The notes under the pieces were generated by a model. The model was not told where the DNA came from, made no database searches, and was given only the letters and a program-made list of their open reading frames with translations. Below are positions 45,930-54,969 of a stretch of 64,000 nucleotides of DNA, one piece after another. Within the stretch, counting starts at the first letter, position 1. Each line of letters opens with the position of its first letter. Location: contig NZ_JAUFPR010000002.1 of NCBI RefSeq assembly GCF_030409325.1, positions 806,001 through 870,000 of the forward strand, read 5' to 3'. Both the position numbers and the translations under genes were made by a program. Source of the DNA: Mucilaginibacter aquaedulcis. GTDB lineage: Bacteria; Bacteroidota; Bacteroidia; Sphingobacteriales; Sphingobacteriaceae.

Positions 45930-47045
45930 CTATTTCTTACTCATCACTCCTTCGCATCTGTAATAGTTGTAATAAAAGAATAGAAAAGCGATTGTAAAAT
46001 TTAGCGGTATCAGAATCCACAACAGGTGAAACATGATTACCCAGAATAGCACTATGAACAATCCCATGATCCATTGCAGATACCTATCCATATTGAGGCC
46101 AAACCAGTATAATAAACAATGAAATAGCATGATTATACTTAAACCTGTCAATAATAATTCTAAAGCTATCAGGGGGCTAAATCTGCTGAAAAGCCAAACA
46201 CTCTCGGGGAGCAACAATAAAAAGTAAACGCCTGTAAAATTTAAGAATAATTGGAGCCTGCGGTAGGGCAAATTCCGCGAAAAGCCAAGAAAGGTTTCCT
46301 CAAAACGCCGCTCCTCAAATACCAAAACAATATGGGCCGTAACCACGGCTAACATAGCTATACCAGCCACGCGTAAATCGGTTTTAACATCATCAAACAG
46401 ATAAAACACACCAGTAATTATTAACCATGATAAGCCTTTAGTAATAAAATAAGGCACCTTTTTATTATCGAAGATATGATAGATGTACAAACTAAAATAA
46501 GGTTTACGCCAATTGCCGCTTAACCTCAAAAGCCAGGATTGGTTGCTGCCATCAACCAGGCGATTCAAGACACGTACATATAATAAGGCACTGCACCAAA
46601 TAGTACTTATCAAAAACATGATAATGACAACCGGGAGGATATAATAATGATGGCTTACCCCTACAGCAATAGACAGCAAGGCATAAATAATAACGGGCAT
46701 CATAATAACAGCCTGCGCATAACTCCAGGATGTAAGTTGCTTAGTCCTGCTTAAGGCAGTGCTGCTGTAAAATAAAAACTGTTTATCGGCTGTAAAAAAT
46801 TGCGCGGTAACATAATGCCAGCTTTTAAAGATATACATTAACCACACCACCATAACAAGACCTAACATAACGGTACTGCTCGTCATCCCCAGCATTAATG
46901 ATTGATGATACGTAAGCAGCATATTACCGGGTACACAACCTACCATTATAAAAAATACGAAAAATAAAATACCTGCGTGTACCTGATAAAAACTACCTGC
47001 AAATACTTTGATCAATATTTTGGTAAGTGGCTGCTGCATTAGCAT
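45930..47045 (-). CDS. Membrane protein, probable permease partner of the adjacent ABC ATPase
   Basis: The 371-residue protein has about ten hydrophobic helices and no other motif I recognise. It overlaps the end of the ABC ATPase gene by 7 bases, and hydrophobic ABC-2-like partners are common in that position. Residues about 125-330 alternate between membrane helices and short basic loops. The substrate is unknown. Confidence 0.72.
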   Translation of the reverse strand: MLMQQPLTKILIKVFAGSFYQVHAGILFFVFFIMVGCVPGNMLLTYHQSLMLGMTSSTVMLGLVMVVWLMYIFKSWHYVTAQFFTADKQFLFYSSTALSRTKQLTSWSYAQAVIMMPVIIYALLSIAVGVSHHYYILPVVIIMFLISTIWCSALLYVRVLNRLVDGSNQSWLLRLSGNWRKPYFSLYIYHIFDNKKVPYFITKGLSWLIITGVFYLFDDVKTDLRVAGIAMLAVVTAHIVLVFEERRFEETFLGFSRNLPYRRLQLFLNFTGVYFLLLLPESVWLFSRFSPLIALELLLTGLSIIMLFHCLLYWFGLNMDRYLQWIMGLFIVLFWVIMFHLLWILIPLNFTIAFLFFYYNYYRCEGVMSKK

Positions 47046-47674
47046 ATAAACTTTAGTGTTTGCTCCTCAACCAAAAGTTCTTGAGCTATTGGCAGCTCAG
47101 CATGTTCAAGGGCCTGGTGCGATGATAACAGAAAGCTTGTACCCTCTTGGTTATAACGTTCGGCTATCCAGCCATTCAGTATCTTTAATGATGCCACATC
47201 AATGGTAATCAGGGGTTCATCCAGCAAAATCAATCTGGGCTTGCCCATAAACGCCAACACCAATGATAGTTTTTTAAGCATCCCGCTTGAATAGGTACCA
47301 ACTGGCCTATCAACATAGCTCTGCATTTGCATAGTATTGATATAATGCTGCTCCTGTCCTATTGGCGCATCTTTGGCCTGAGCAAACAGCGCTATCAATT
47401 CCTTACCGGTTAAAAACTCCGGAAATACAGGTTCGGCTTCGGCAAAGTTTACCAGTTTACGATAGGCTACCGGTTGTTTTTTAATGCTGATGCTATTGTT
47501 AAGCAAAATATCGCCTTCAAATGCCAGTATACCCGCTATCGATTTAAGCAAAGTGCTTTTACCTGATCCATTAACTCCCTTTATCCAGTATATGCCAGGA
47601 TTAATAGTCAATTTATCAACTGTTAATGCAGGAAAACCTCCATATAATTTTTTAAAGTTTACAAACTGCAGCAT
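47039..47674 (-). CDS. ABC transporter ATP-binding protein
   Basis: The 211-residue ATPase has Walker A IKGVNGSGKST (near residue 33), a divergent signature SSGMLKKLSLVLA (SSGM in place of LSGGQ, near 117), and Walker B LILLDEPLITID (near 144). The divergent signature and small size fit ABC-2 type exporters of the CcmA/NodI kind. It is translated just before, and overlapping with, its presumed permease. Confidence 0.87.
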   Translation of the reverse strand: MLQFVNFKKLYGGFPALTVDKLTINPGIYWIKGVNGSGKSTLLKSIAGILAFEGDILLNNSISIKKQPVAYRKLVNFAEAEPVFPEFLTGKELIALFAQAKDAPIGQEQHYINTMQMQSYVDRPVGTYSSGMLKKLSLVLAFMGKPRLILLDEPLITIDVASLKILNGWIAERYNQEGTSFLLSSHQALEHAELPIAQELLVEEQTLKFIC

Positions 47675-47710
47675 GGATAATTTGATAATAAAAGGCAGGC
47701 TATGTTACAA

Positions 47711-47734
47711 ACAAAAAAGACGCGATATGCGTCT
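47711..47734 (-). terminator. Terminator after ddl
   Basis: On the minus strand AGACGC-ATATC-GCGTCT is followed by six or more T residues, about 50 bases past the ddl stop codon. Confidence 0.65.
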
Positions 47735-47786
47735 CTATAATTAATTAAAAATCTATAAATTCTGAATTGAGCATCCCATATCCGAA

Positions 47787-48770
47787 TTAAATCGCTCCTT
47801 CAATCAGTAAGCTATAAAACTCGCCCACATCCATCCCGGCAGCCCGTACCTGTTGAGGTATAAGACTATTGACCGATTGCCCCGGAGTGGTATTTACTTC
47901 GATAAAATAAAAATCATTAGTACCTTCTAACAAGATGAAATCAATACGAACCATACCTTTACAATTGAGGCGACTATAAACCTCGGTAACGATGCGGGCA
48001 ATGCGCTCATTCTGCTCGTTAGTTAAATCGGCTGGGGTTACTTCTTCAGTTATGCCAGATGTATATTTTGCCTCATAGTCAAAAAAATCTTTGGAGGTGA
48101 TGATCTCAGTAGCAGGTAAAACGGTTATTTTACCATGCAAACGGGCAATACCTATACTAAATTCACGGCCCTTAATAAACTCTTCAACCAGGATCTGTTC
48201 ATCTTCATGAAATGCTTTCTTCAACGCCTCGGGTAAGGTTGCTACATTATACACCTTACTCATGCCTACGCTGCTGCCACCATTATTAGGTTTTATAAAA
48301 AGCGGAAATTTTAACGTGGCAGCTATTATAGCCACGTCATGCATATCTTTTTCAAACAAACGCATGGAATGTGCCGTATGCAAACCATGTATACCGTTCA
48401 CCAAAGTTTTGGTGTAGGCCTTGTTCATGGTAATGCCCGATGTGGTGGCATCGCAGGTATTATAAGGGATACCCAGCATATCAAAGTACCCTTGTAATTT
48501 ACCATCCTCTCCAGGAGTACCATGAATGGTGATAAAGGCAAAATCAAATTTGATTTTTTCACCCTGCAACGTGATCGTAAAATCGTTCTTATCTACATCT
48601 ATCAACCCATTCTCTGATTCGTGAAACCACCGGTCGCGGTTTATGTATATGGTGTAAACCTTGTATTTTTCTTTTGATAAACTGGCGGCTATGTTTTTGG
48701 CACTGTTTACAGATACCTCGTATTCGCCAGTAAAACCACCGGCTAAAAGGGCTATATTTTTAGTTGTCAT
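47787..48770 (-). CDS. ddl: D-alanine--D-alanine ligase
   Basis: The 327-residue ATP-grasp enzyme makes the D-Ala-D-Ala of peptidoglycan. The N-terminal AGGFTGEYEVSVNSA replaces the usual GGxSxEHEVS (Tyr in place of His), and HGTPGEDGKLQGYFDMLGIPY, KPNNGGSSVGMSKV and IEVNTTPGQ are present. The loop and catalytic Arg/Ser are intact. It sits opposite a cell-wall gene run on the plus strand. Confidence 0.92.
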   Translation of the reverse strand: MTTKNIALLAGGFTGEYEVSVNSAKNIAASLSKEKYKVYTIYINRDRWFHESENGLIDVDKNDFTITLQGEKIKFDFAFITIHGTPGEDGKLQGYFDMLGIPYNTCDATTSGITMNKAYTKTLVNGIHGLHTAHSMRLFEKDMHDVAIIAATLKFPLFIKPNNGGSSVGMSKVYNVATLPEALKKAFHEDEQILVEEFIKGREFSIGIARLHGKITVLPATEIITSKDFFDYEAKYTSGITEEVTPADLTNEQNERIARIVTEVYSRLNCKGMVRIDFILLEGTNDFYFIEVNTTPGQSVNSLIPQQVRAAGMDVGEFYSLLIEGAI

Positions 48771-49015
48771 ATACTTATTTGTGTTCGGAAGTAGCTAAAA
48801 TGAGTAAACCCCGAAAGTAAAATCTTTAAACTTAATAATTAAATAATAGGTAAGATAAATTTTATAAACAGCTGATTCTTTACTCCAATTGACTAAAGGC
48901 CATCAACTTTTAACTACCCAGGGATTTTCTAACTTTCAGACTTCCCCCTGTCCAAATCCAAAATAATCCTTATGTTTGATACTTATTTTGACTGTTAATA
49001 TCCTTATATACTTCA

Positions 49016-49807
49016 ATGAGCAAATTTGGGGCTTACTTAAAAACAAAATCATTTCGCAATAATATTATAATGGCTATTATCACTGTAATAGTCGTAGTTT
49101 TAATAGCCTTTTATAGCCTGGGGTATTACACCAATCATGGCACAGGAATACCGGTACCTAAGTTAAAGGGGCAATCCATCGAGCAGGCTACAAATTTGTT
49201 AAAGCAACAAGGCTTTGATTATAAAATTGACTCTGTTTATGTACAGGATATAGCACCGGGAACCGTTGTTGAGCAGGACCCTGATGCGGGCACAAATGTA
49301 AAAGAAGGCAGGGTCATTTACCTTACCATGGTTACCCTTTTGGCTCCTAACATTTCCCTTCCAGATTTGGAACAAAGCAGTTATCGCGAAGCTATCGCAA
49401 CCTTATCAAATTATGGTTTAAAAGTTGGTGATACAACCTATAAATCTGACATTGCCCGGGATCGTATTCTGGAAGTTCATTTTGCAGGTAAGGTGATCAA
49501 AGCCGGCACCAAGATACCTAAAGGATCACGTATAGACCTGGTTTTAGGCGATGGTGAAGGTGCAAGCGAAGTGGAGATACCAGAGCTGATTAACCTTGAT
49601 CTTGATGCGGCAAGATTTGCTATAAAAGGCTCCGGATTAACCATAGGAACCATTACCTACCAGGGTTCCATTACAGATTCTACCAATGTAGTTGTAGTTT
49701 CACAATTCCCAATGAAAACTGACTCGTTAAGTAAAACAAGCATTGGTACCCGGATAAACCTTACTGTTACACAAGGAACAAAAACACCTGATGCCCCAGC
49801 AAATTAA
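49016..49807 (+). CDS. PASTA-domain membrane protein
   Basis: The 263-residue protein has a short cytoplasmic N-terminus, one membrane helix (about 17-39) and three PASTA repeats (about 45-108, 113-180, 186-255) facing the periplasm. PASTA domains bind uncrosslinked peptidoglycan or muropeptides, usually on Ser/Thr kinases or penicillin-binding proteins; neither is attached here. It overlaps the rhodanese gene by 17 bases and heads a run with mltG. Confidence 0.85.
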   Translation: MSKFGAYLKTKSFRNNIIMAIITVIVVVLIAFYSLGYYTNHGTGIPVPKLKGQSIEQATNLLKQQGFDYKIDSVYVQDIAPGTVVEQDPDAGTNVKEGRVIYLTMVTLLAPNISLPDLEQSSYREAIATLSNYGLKVGDTTYKSDIARDRILEVHFAGKVIKAGTKIPKGSRIDLVLGDGEGASEVEIPELINLDLDAARFAIKGSGLTIGTITYQGSITDSTNVVVVSQFPMKTDSLSKTSIGTRINLTVTQGTKTPDAPAN

Positions 49808-50093
49808 TGCCACCGAATTGCTTACCCGATTAAACAACGGAGAGCAATTAAAATTGATAGATGTGAGAGGCCCAATTGAGTTTCACACCTATAACATAGG
49901 TGGAACTAATATTCCTTTGCCAAAATTAGAGCAAGGTATAGATGAATTAAATTATAACAAAACAGACGAGATCATCGTTATCTGCAAAGTTGGGTTAAGG
50001 AGTAAAACCGCACAAACTATATTGGAGCAAAATGGTTATCAAAATGTTAAAAATTTAGCAGCCGGTTTAGTTGCCATCCAAAAAATAAAATAA
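49791..50093 (+). CDS. Rhodanese-like sulfurtransferase domain protein
   Basis: The 100-residue single-domain protein has the active-site loop VICKVGLRSKTA with Cys near residue 66 and the LIDVRGPIEFHTYNIGG segment near the N-terminus. It may transfer sulfane sulfur or bind a substrate. It overlaps the PASTA gene by 17 bases and lies 21 bases before mltG. Confidence 0.85.
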   Translation: MPQQINATELLTRLNNGEQLKLIDVRGPIEFHTYNIGGTNIPLPKLEQGIDELNYNKTDEIIVICKVGLRSKTAQTILEQNGYQNVKNLAAGLVAIQKIK

Positions 50094-50114
50094 TTACCAA
50101 ACATTCTATTTATC

Positions 50115-51170
50115 ATGACTGAACAAAAAGCACCATCAAAGGGTATATTAAAAAAATTCATCATAGCCCTGGTGCTCGTTATAATTGTATTACTGGGCTT
50201 TACAGCAGCAAATTACTACTTTAAATACTTTGGGCCCAACGTTACCGACAAGCAGGAATACCTATATATTCATACAGGTGCAACCTATGATGAGGTATTG
50301 AAAACCATTCAACAACAGGAAATGGTTAAAGATACTGCCTCATTTAACTGGGCAGCGGTTAATATGAATTACGTAAAAAGAGTAAAGCCGGGTAGGTATC
50401 GTTTGCACCCGGGTATGGGTAACCGTAAATTTATTAATATGCTGGCTTCGGGTACCCAAGAGCCTGTTCAGCTTGAATTTCATGGATTAAGGCAAAAAGA
50501 ACAGTTTGCCGGTTTTGTATCGAAAAAAATTGAGGCGGATTCGGTTTCAATCATTCGCCTGCTTGATTCTGCAAGTTATGTTACCCAATACGGTTTTACT
50601 ACAGATAATGTGTACACCATGTTTATGCCTAATTCCTACCAGCTTTACTGGAATACATCCGCTGATAAATTTTTTAAACGGATATATGCCAATTATGAAA
50701 AGTTTTGGACACCCGAGCGTAAACAACAAGCTGCAGCAATCAATCTTACACTTCCCCAGGTTTCAATTTTAGCCTCCATTGTTGATGCCGAAGCGTTACA
50801 TGATGAAGAAATGCCTATAGTTGCCGGTTTATACCTGAACAGGCTTAAAAAAGGCATTAAACTGGACGCCGACCCTACCGTGATCTTCGCGTTGAATGAT
50901 TTTACCATCAAGCGCGTATTAAACCGTTACCTTTCATACAATTCGCCCTATAATACTTACCTGCATACCGGTTTACCTCCGGGTCCTATCATGATGCCGT
51001 CAGTTAATGCTGTAAAGGCGGTACTTAACTACCAAAAAAACGATTATTTATACATGTGCGCCAAAGCCGATTTCTCTGGCTACCACGCTTTTGCTACCAA
51101 TGTTGCTGATCACTTAGTGAACGCTCATAAATTTCAGCAGGCACTTAACGATAGAAACATTAAGCGATAA
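50115..51170 (+). CDS. mltG: Endolytic peptidoglycan transglycosylase MltG
   Basis: The 351-residue protein has an N-terminal membrane helix (about 13-31) and a YceG-like domain. The catalytic segment ASIVDAEALHDEEMPIVAGL (Glu in the VDAE form, usually VEKE) is followed by YLNRLKKGIKLDADPTVIFAL and NTYLHTGLPPGPIMMPS. MltG cuts nascent glycan chains to limit their length. It overlaps the following thioesterase start (TAATG). Confidence 0.9.
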   Translation: MTEQKAPSKGILKKFIIALVLVIIVLLGFTAANYYFKYFGPNVTDKQEYLYIHTGATYDEVLKTIQQQEMVKDTASFNWAAVNMNYVKRVKPGRYRLHPGMGNRKFINMLASGTQEPVQLEFHGLRQKEQFAGFVSKKIEADSVSIIRLLDSASYVTQYGFTTDNVYTMFMPNSYQLYWNTSADKFFKRIYANYEKFWTPERKQQAAAINLTLPQVSILASIVDAEALHDEEMPIVAGLYLNRLKKGIKLDADPTVIFALNDFTIKRVLNRYLSYNSPYNTYLHTGLPPGPIMMPSVNAVKAVLNYQKNDYLYMCAKADFSGYHAFATNVADHLVNAHKFQQALNDRNIKR

Positions 51171-51577
51171 TGTTTGAGCATACAACTAAGATAAGGGTAA
51201 GGTATGGTGAAACCGACCAGATGGGCTACATGTATTATGGTAACTATGCCGAATTTTATGAAGTTGGCCGAGTTGAGATGCTCAGGAGCCTGGGCTTAAC
51301 TTACAGCGGCATGGAACAATCAGGTATTATGATGCCCGTGCTGGAACTAAAATGTAAATACTTAAAACCTGCGCTTTATGACGAGGAAATAAGTGTTAAA
51401 GTAATCATGGATAAGATGCCGGGCATACGAATACATTTCCGCTATGAGTTGAGTAATGAAAAGGGAGAACTCATTAACCAAGGAGAAACCTTATTGGTAT
51501 TTATTAATATGACCACAAACCGTCCTTGTCTTCCTCCCCAGGATTTCATAGATAAATTGGTACCATTTTTTGAGTAA
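51170..51577 (+). CDS. YbgC/FadM-like acyl-CoA thioesterase
   Basis: The 135-residue hot-dog protein has RVRYGETDQMGYMYYGNYAEFYEVGR, where Asp and the MYYGNY loop match the YbgC catalytic region. It is translationally coupled to mltG. YbgC-type enzymes associate with the Tol-Pal envelope system in other bacteria, but no tol genes are seen here. Confidence 0.87.
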   Translation: MFEHTTKIRVRYGETDQMGYMYYGNYAEFYEVGRVEMLRSLGLTYSGMEQSGIMMPVLELKCKYLKPALYDEEISVKVIMDKMPGIRIHFRYELSNEKGELINQGETLLVFINMTTNRPCLPPQDFIDKLVPFFE

Positions 51578-51582
51578 ATTTG
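51575..51582 (+). promoter_or_regulatory. -7 promoter element (TAAATTTG) overlapping the thioesterase stop
   Basis: Exact TAnnTTTG match that shares the stop codon TAA (51575-51577). Its G is 7 bases before the A of the ATG at 51589. Confidence 0.5.
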
Positions 51583-51588
51583 GTATAA

Positions 51589-52581
51589 ATGAAATGGTTA
51601 CATCATTTTTTGCTTCAATTTAGGTTTTACAGATACTTAATTGACTGGACAAAATACATAATACTTCCCGGCTTTCGCCCCCTACCGCTATATACTGTTA
51701 TTGATTTTTTCATCAAAGAGATCACTAACAGTTCGTTGGTTAACCGGGCGTCTTCACTGGCCTATAGTTTTATGCTGGCTATATTTCCGGCCACCATCTT
51801 TCTGTGCACACTTATCCCCTATATACCTATAGATAATTTTCAGAAGGAGTTATTACGCATACTGGCCAACATAATGCCTACAAATGCGTATTTAGCCTTT
51901 AAAGACACCATTGTAGATATCATCAAGAATCAAAATGGCAAATTATTATCCTTTGGCTTTTTAACAACCCTTTACTTTGCTACAAATGGCGTAACTAATC
52001 TCATGAAGGCATTTAATAAGTCATCATTGATTACTGATAAGCGTAGCTGGTTAAAGAGACGGGGCGTTGCTCTATCACTTACTGTAGCCATTAGCTTTGC
52101 CTTGATCATAGCCATAGGTATTTTGGTAGGCGGACAAGCTATCATTAGCTTCATCAAGCTTCACTTTGCCAGTAAAAATACTTTCTGGTTTTATTCCATA
52201 CTTTTTTTACGCTGGGTGGTGAGCTGGTTGGTTATTGTAATTATATTTTTTGTCACCGTATCTGTTTTATACCGCTATGGCCCGGCGCATAAAAAAAGGT
52301 GGAAGTTTATTAATCCCGGATCAATTTTAGCAACTGCATTGGCCGTGCTAACTTCGTTAGGGTTTTCATATTATATCAATAATTTCTCTTCCTACAATAA
52401 AGTATATGGCTCCATCGGAACACTGATTGTGGTGATGATCTGGATGTACCTAAACTCATTAATTTTGCTCATCGGTTTTGAATTAAACGCCAGTATTGAG
52501 CTTTCCAAACGAAATATCAGGATCGTAAAACCTCGTTTTAACAGCTTTCGGAGTAAAAAAACAGACCATAGCAAAAATTAA
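51589..52581 (+). CDS. YihY/virulence factor BrkB family membrane protein
   Basis: The 330-residue protein has a cytoplasmic N-terminus and six membrane helices between residues about 55 and 305, with the family blocks SLAYSFMLAIFPATIFL, FGFLTTLYFATNGV, RYGPAHKKRWKFINPGSILATAL and YGSIGTLIVVMIWMYLN. Function in bacteria is unsettled (once annotated as RNase BN). A basic C-terminal tail follows. It is the last gene before the tRNA and the accessory region. Confidence 0.88.
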   Translation: MKWLHHFLLQFRFYRYLIDWTKYIILPGFRPLPLYTVIDFFIKEITNSSLVNRASSLAYSFMLAIFPATIFLCTLIPYIPIDNFQKELLRILANIMPTNAYLAFKDTIVDIIKNQNGKLLSFGFLTTLYFATNGVTNLMKAFNKSSLITDKRSWLKRRGVALSLTVAISFALIIAIGILVGGQAIISFIKLHFASKNTFWFYSILFLRWVVSWLVIVIIFFVTVSVLYRYGPAHKKRWKFINPGSILATALAVLTSLGFSYYINNFSSYNKVYGSIGTLIVVMIWMYLNSLILLIGFELNASIELSKRNIRIVKPRFNSFRSKKTDHSKN

Positions 52582-52644
52582 GCCACTGATAGTCAAATGT
52601 TTATTTCTTAACATAAACTAAATAAAAAAAAAGCATATTCAAAT

Positions 52645-52674
52645 TTGGTAATTCAGTTCGGATTTGTACTTTTG
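52645..52674 (+). promoter_or_regulatory. Promoter of tRNA-Ser
   Basis: TTG (52645-52647), 19 bases, then TACTTTTG (52667-52674), an exact -33/-7 match. The tRNA starts 6 bases after the box, consistent with a start at about 52678. Confidence 0.7.
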
Positions 52675-52679
52675 TCGCC

Positions 52680-52766
52680 GGAGAGCTGGCAGAGTGGTCG
52701 ATTGCGGCAGTCTTGAAAACTGTTGAACTGTGAAAGGTTCCTGGGGTTCGAATCCCTAGCTCTCCG
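52680..52766 (+). tRNA. tRNA-Ser (anticodon UGA)
   Basis: The acceptor stem GGAGAGC/GCTCTCC closes an 87-base cloverleaf with a long variable arm, as in serine tRNAs. The anticodon loop CTTGAAA gives UGA, reading UCA. The T arm has GGTTCGAATCC. CCA is not encoded. Serine tRNA 3' ends are common integration targets. Confidence 0.93.
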
Positions 52767-52781
52767 CACTTTATTAAATAA

Positions 52782-52825
52782 AAAGCAAAAAGGCCGTAAA
52801 ACTAAGTTTTACGGCCTTTTTGCTT
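52782..52825 (+). terminator. Terminator of the tRNA-Ser transcript
   Basis: AAAGCAAAAAGGCCGTAAAAC pairs perfectly with GTTTTACGGCCTTTTTGCTTT around a TAA loop. The stem is 21 bp and T-rich on both sides. Confidence 0.85.
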
Positions 52826-52862
52826 TAGAGGAATAACCAAAACAAGCCAAATAATCGCAAAC

Positions 52863-52916
52863 TTCTGGTGACCTAATCGGTGACCTGATAAAATGACATT
52901 AGAAAGGTCACCAGAA
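52863..52916. repeat. Inverted and direct repeats (GGTGACCT) beside the tRNA; candidate recombinase arm or att site
   Basis: TTCTGGTGACCT (52863-52874) is exactly inverted as AGGTCACCAGAA (52905-52916). A third GGTGACCT (52879-52886) lies in direct orientation between them. This lies between the tRNA-Ser and a decayed tyrosine integrase, as expected for integrase-binding sites at an attachment locus. Confidence 0.5.
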
Positions 52917-53012
52917 CGCTTATAAGTAACTGAATAACAATATGTTCGTAAAATCAACATATTGACTTCAGCCAGTTAACTACTTATTTTTATTTACTTA
53001 AAGCGATATTTG

Positions 53013-54465
53013 ATGAACAAATTTTTGGATTTCTATTTACGTTAAAAAGGCAAAACAAACACATGCCTGAACTACCCCTATTTACCTGTACGTAATGATT
53101 GACGGAGGACGGGTTGAAATATCTACTAAACGCTACATCGAGCCACATAAATGGAGTTCGGATGCCCAAAAGGCATTCGTTCGACCGCATGCATAAATCT
53201 CTTAACGAGTACTTAAAGACTTTGGAGCATCAGGTCTACAACGTTCACAAAAGAATGATTGAAAACCAGTTGCAACTAACAGCGGCCAACCTTAAAGAAC
53301 ATCTGCTTTTCGGTGAAAAAAAGACAAATATTAAAATGCAGATCCCAATCTTCAGAGACCATAATAATCGGGTCAAGGCTTTGATAGGAAAAGAATTTAC
53401 TAAAGGTACTTACGACAGATATACGACCAGCCTGAAGCATAAGCAAGATTTTCTATTGTGGAAATACGGTTTCAGCGATATTGATATTAAGCAAATAGAT
53501 CATGACTTTGTTGCATCTTATGACCTTTACCTGCGTTCGGAAAGAAACTGTAACAACAATTTGAGGGTAAAGTATCTTAAGAACTTTAAGAAAATCATTT
53601 TAAGTTGTATAGCTAATAGGTGGATAGATAAAGATCTGTTTGCAAAGCACAAAATGAAAGTTAAAGAAGTACAGCGAGATTATTTAAACACAGAAGAGCT
53701 TCAAGTTCTGGCGACTAAAACACTGGTAAATAACAGGATATCTTTAGTAAGAGATATATTTTTGTTTAGCTGTTACATGGTTTAGCATACGCTGATGTCA
53801 AAAAGCTCAAGCGGTCTGAAATTGTCATGGGTTTGGATGACAAACAATGGGTTCACACAAGTAGACAGAAGACCGATACGGATTCCAAAATTCCTTTACT
53901 TCCGGCCGCACTTACATTGATAAAAAAATACATAAATGATCTGAAGTGTATACATGACGGTCTAATCCTACCTGTGCTTAGCAATCAAAAAATGAATAGC
54001 TATTTAAAAGAAGTGGCTGACATTTGTGGTATAAATAAGGAACTGACTTACCATATCGCTATACATACTTTCGCTACTACCGTAACATTTTCTAACGGTG
54101 TATCAATAGAAAGTGTATCAAAAATGTTAAGACATAAGAATATTCGCACTACCCAGCATTATGCCAATATTTTGGATAAAAAAGTAAGTGAAGATATGAT
54201 TGAGCTTAAACGAAAATTAGCTTTATATCAAAATCCAAACTTGATGTTTCTTATTCTGTTTATCAACACTGCGAACGGCTTCATATTACTGTGGAACGAA
54301 GGTGAAAAAAGTACTTCACTATATACAGCTTACGTAATGGGATTCAGTAGGTTATTTAAAGATCTCATCGATCAGGCAAGGCATGCCGGTTATCATACAT
54401 CACTCATTATGCTTTTCTTAGATCGATCCAGCATTCACCGAGGCGCGTTGCCTTTAGGAGTATAG
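53013..54465 (+). pseudogene. Decayed tyrosine recombinase/integrase (frameshifted)
   Basis: Pieces of a Bacteroidota phage-type integrase lie in several frames. An arm-binding domain part (VEISTKRYIEPHKWSSDAQ) is read in the frame of 53083-53190, the SAM-like core-binding domain (SLNEYLKTLEHQVYNVHKRM onward) is in another frame from about 53195, and the catalytic domain continues after a one-base deletion near 53777 (SCYMV stop; restored reading gives CY-T-GLAYADV). The HxxR catalytic Arg is replaced by Ile (HIAIHTFATTV), while the Tyr (TTQHYANI) remains. From about 54240 the sequence no longer looks like integrase. It is clearly inactive. Confidence 0.85.
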
Positions 54466-54969
54466 AACTAAATGATCTGATGATCAGCGGTATTAATATC
54501 AGGCTTAATTTTAACGAGAGTTAAAAAACTTTGTGCTATATTTCTTTTACTTTGATCAGAGTGATTTTGTCTACATCGTGATAACCGGCATTAATAAACT
54601 GATTATGAGTTTTACCCGTTCGGAACTGATCGCTTATCGTGCCAATGAGTATAATGCCCGCAAAAGTTCGCGCAATTTTCGTTTCAGTAACAGCGGTTGA
54701 ATGAAAAAGCTTTTTCGCTTATCATGGCAAATAAGGATTATCAGTTTGCGCAACCCAAAACTGTCCAAAAACAGTGAAGGCGGCTGAAGCTTTAAATCAT
54801 ACGTCATGACACCGTTTTAAAAGCCTCAGCTATGATTTGTTCTCCTTCAGCAAGATGAGGGTGCTCTTTTGAATTAATGATCCGATGATGTAATTATCAC
54901 AAAGATATTCCTCACAATAATTTTGCAGTTTACCGCCCGCAGGTTGACCTTAGTTTAAAAGCATCCCGA
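54466..54969. other. Gene-free remnant stretch
   Basis: No intact gene is seen in these 504 bases. A minus-strand frame ending at about 54527 reads NAGYHDVDKITLIKVKEI before its stop and is open over about 70 codons, but an upstream stop and shift break it. A plus-strand frame from 54605 is only 31 codons. Both look like leftovers of the decayed element. Confidence 0.4.

Noticed and set aside
53840..54465. Second half of the integrase as a separate intact gene
   Set aside because: It begins inside the catalytic domain, lacks the core-binding domain and continues the upstream fragment after a one-base shift; it is part of the pseudogene.
54605..54700. A 31-codon plus-strand frame after the integrase remnant
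   Set aside because: It has no promoter, homology or conserved context and lies opposite a longer decayed frame.
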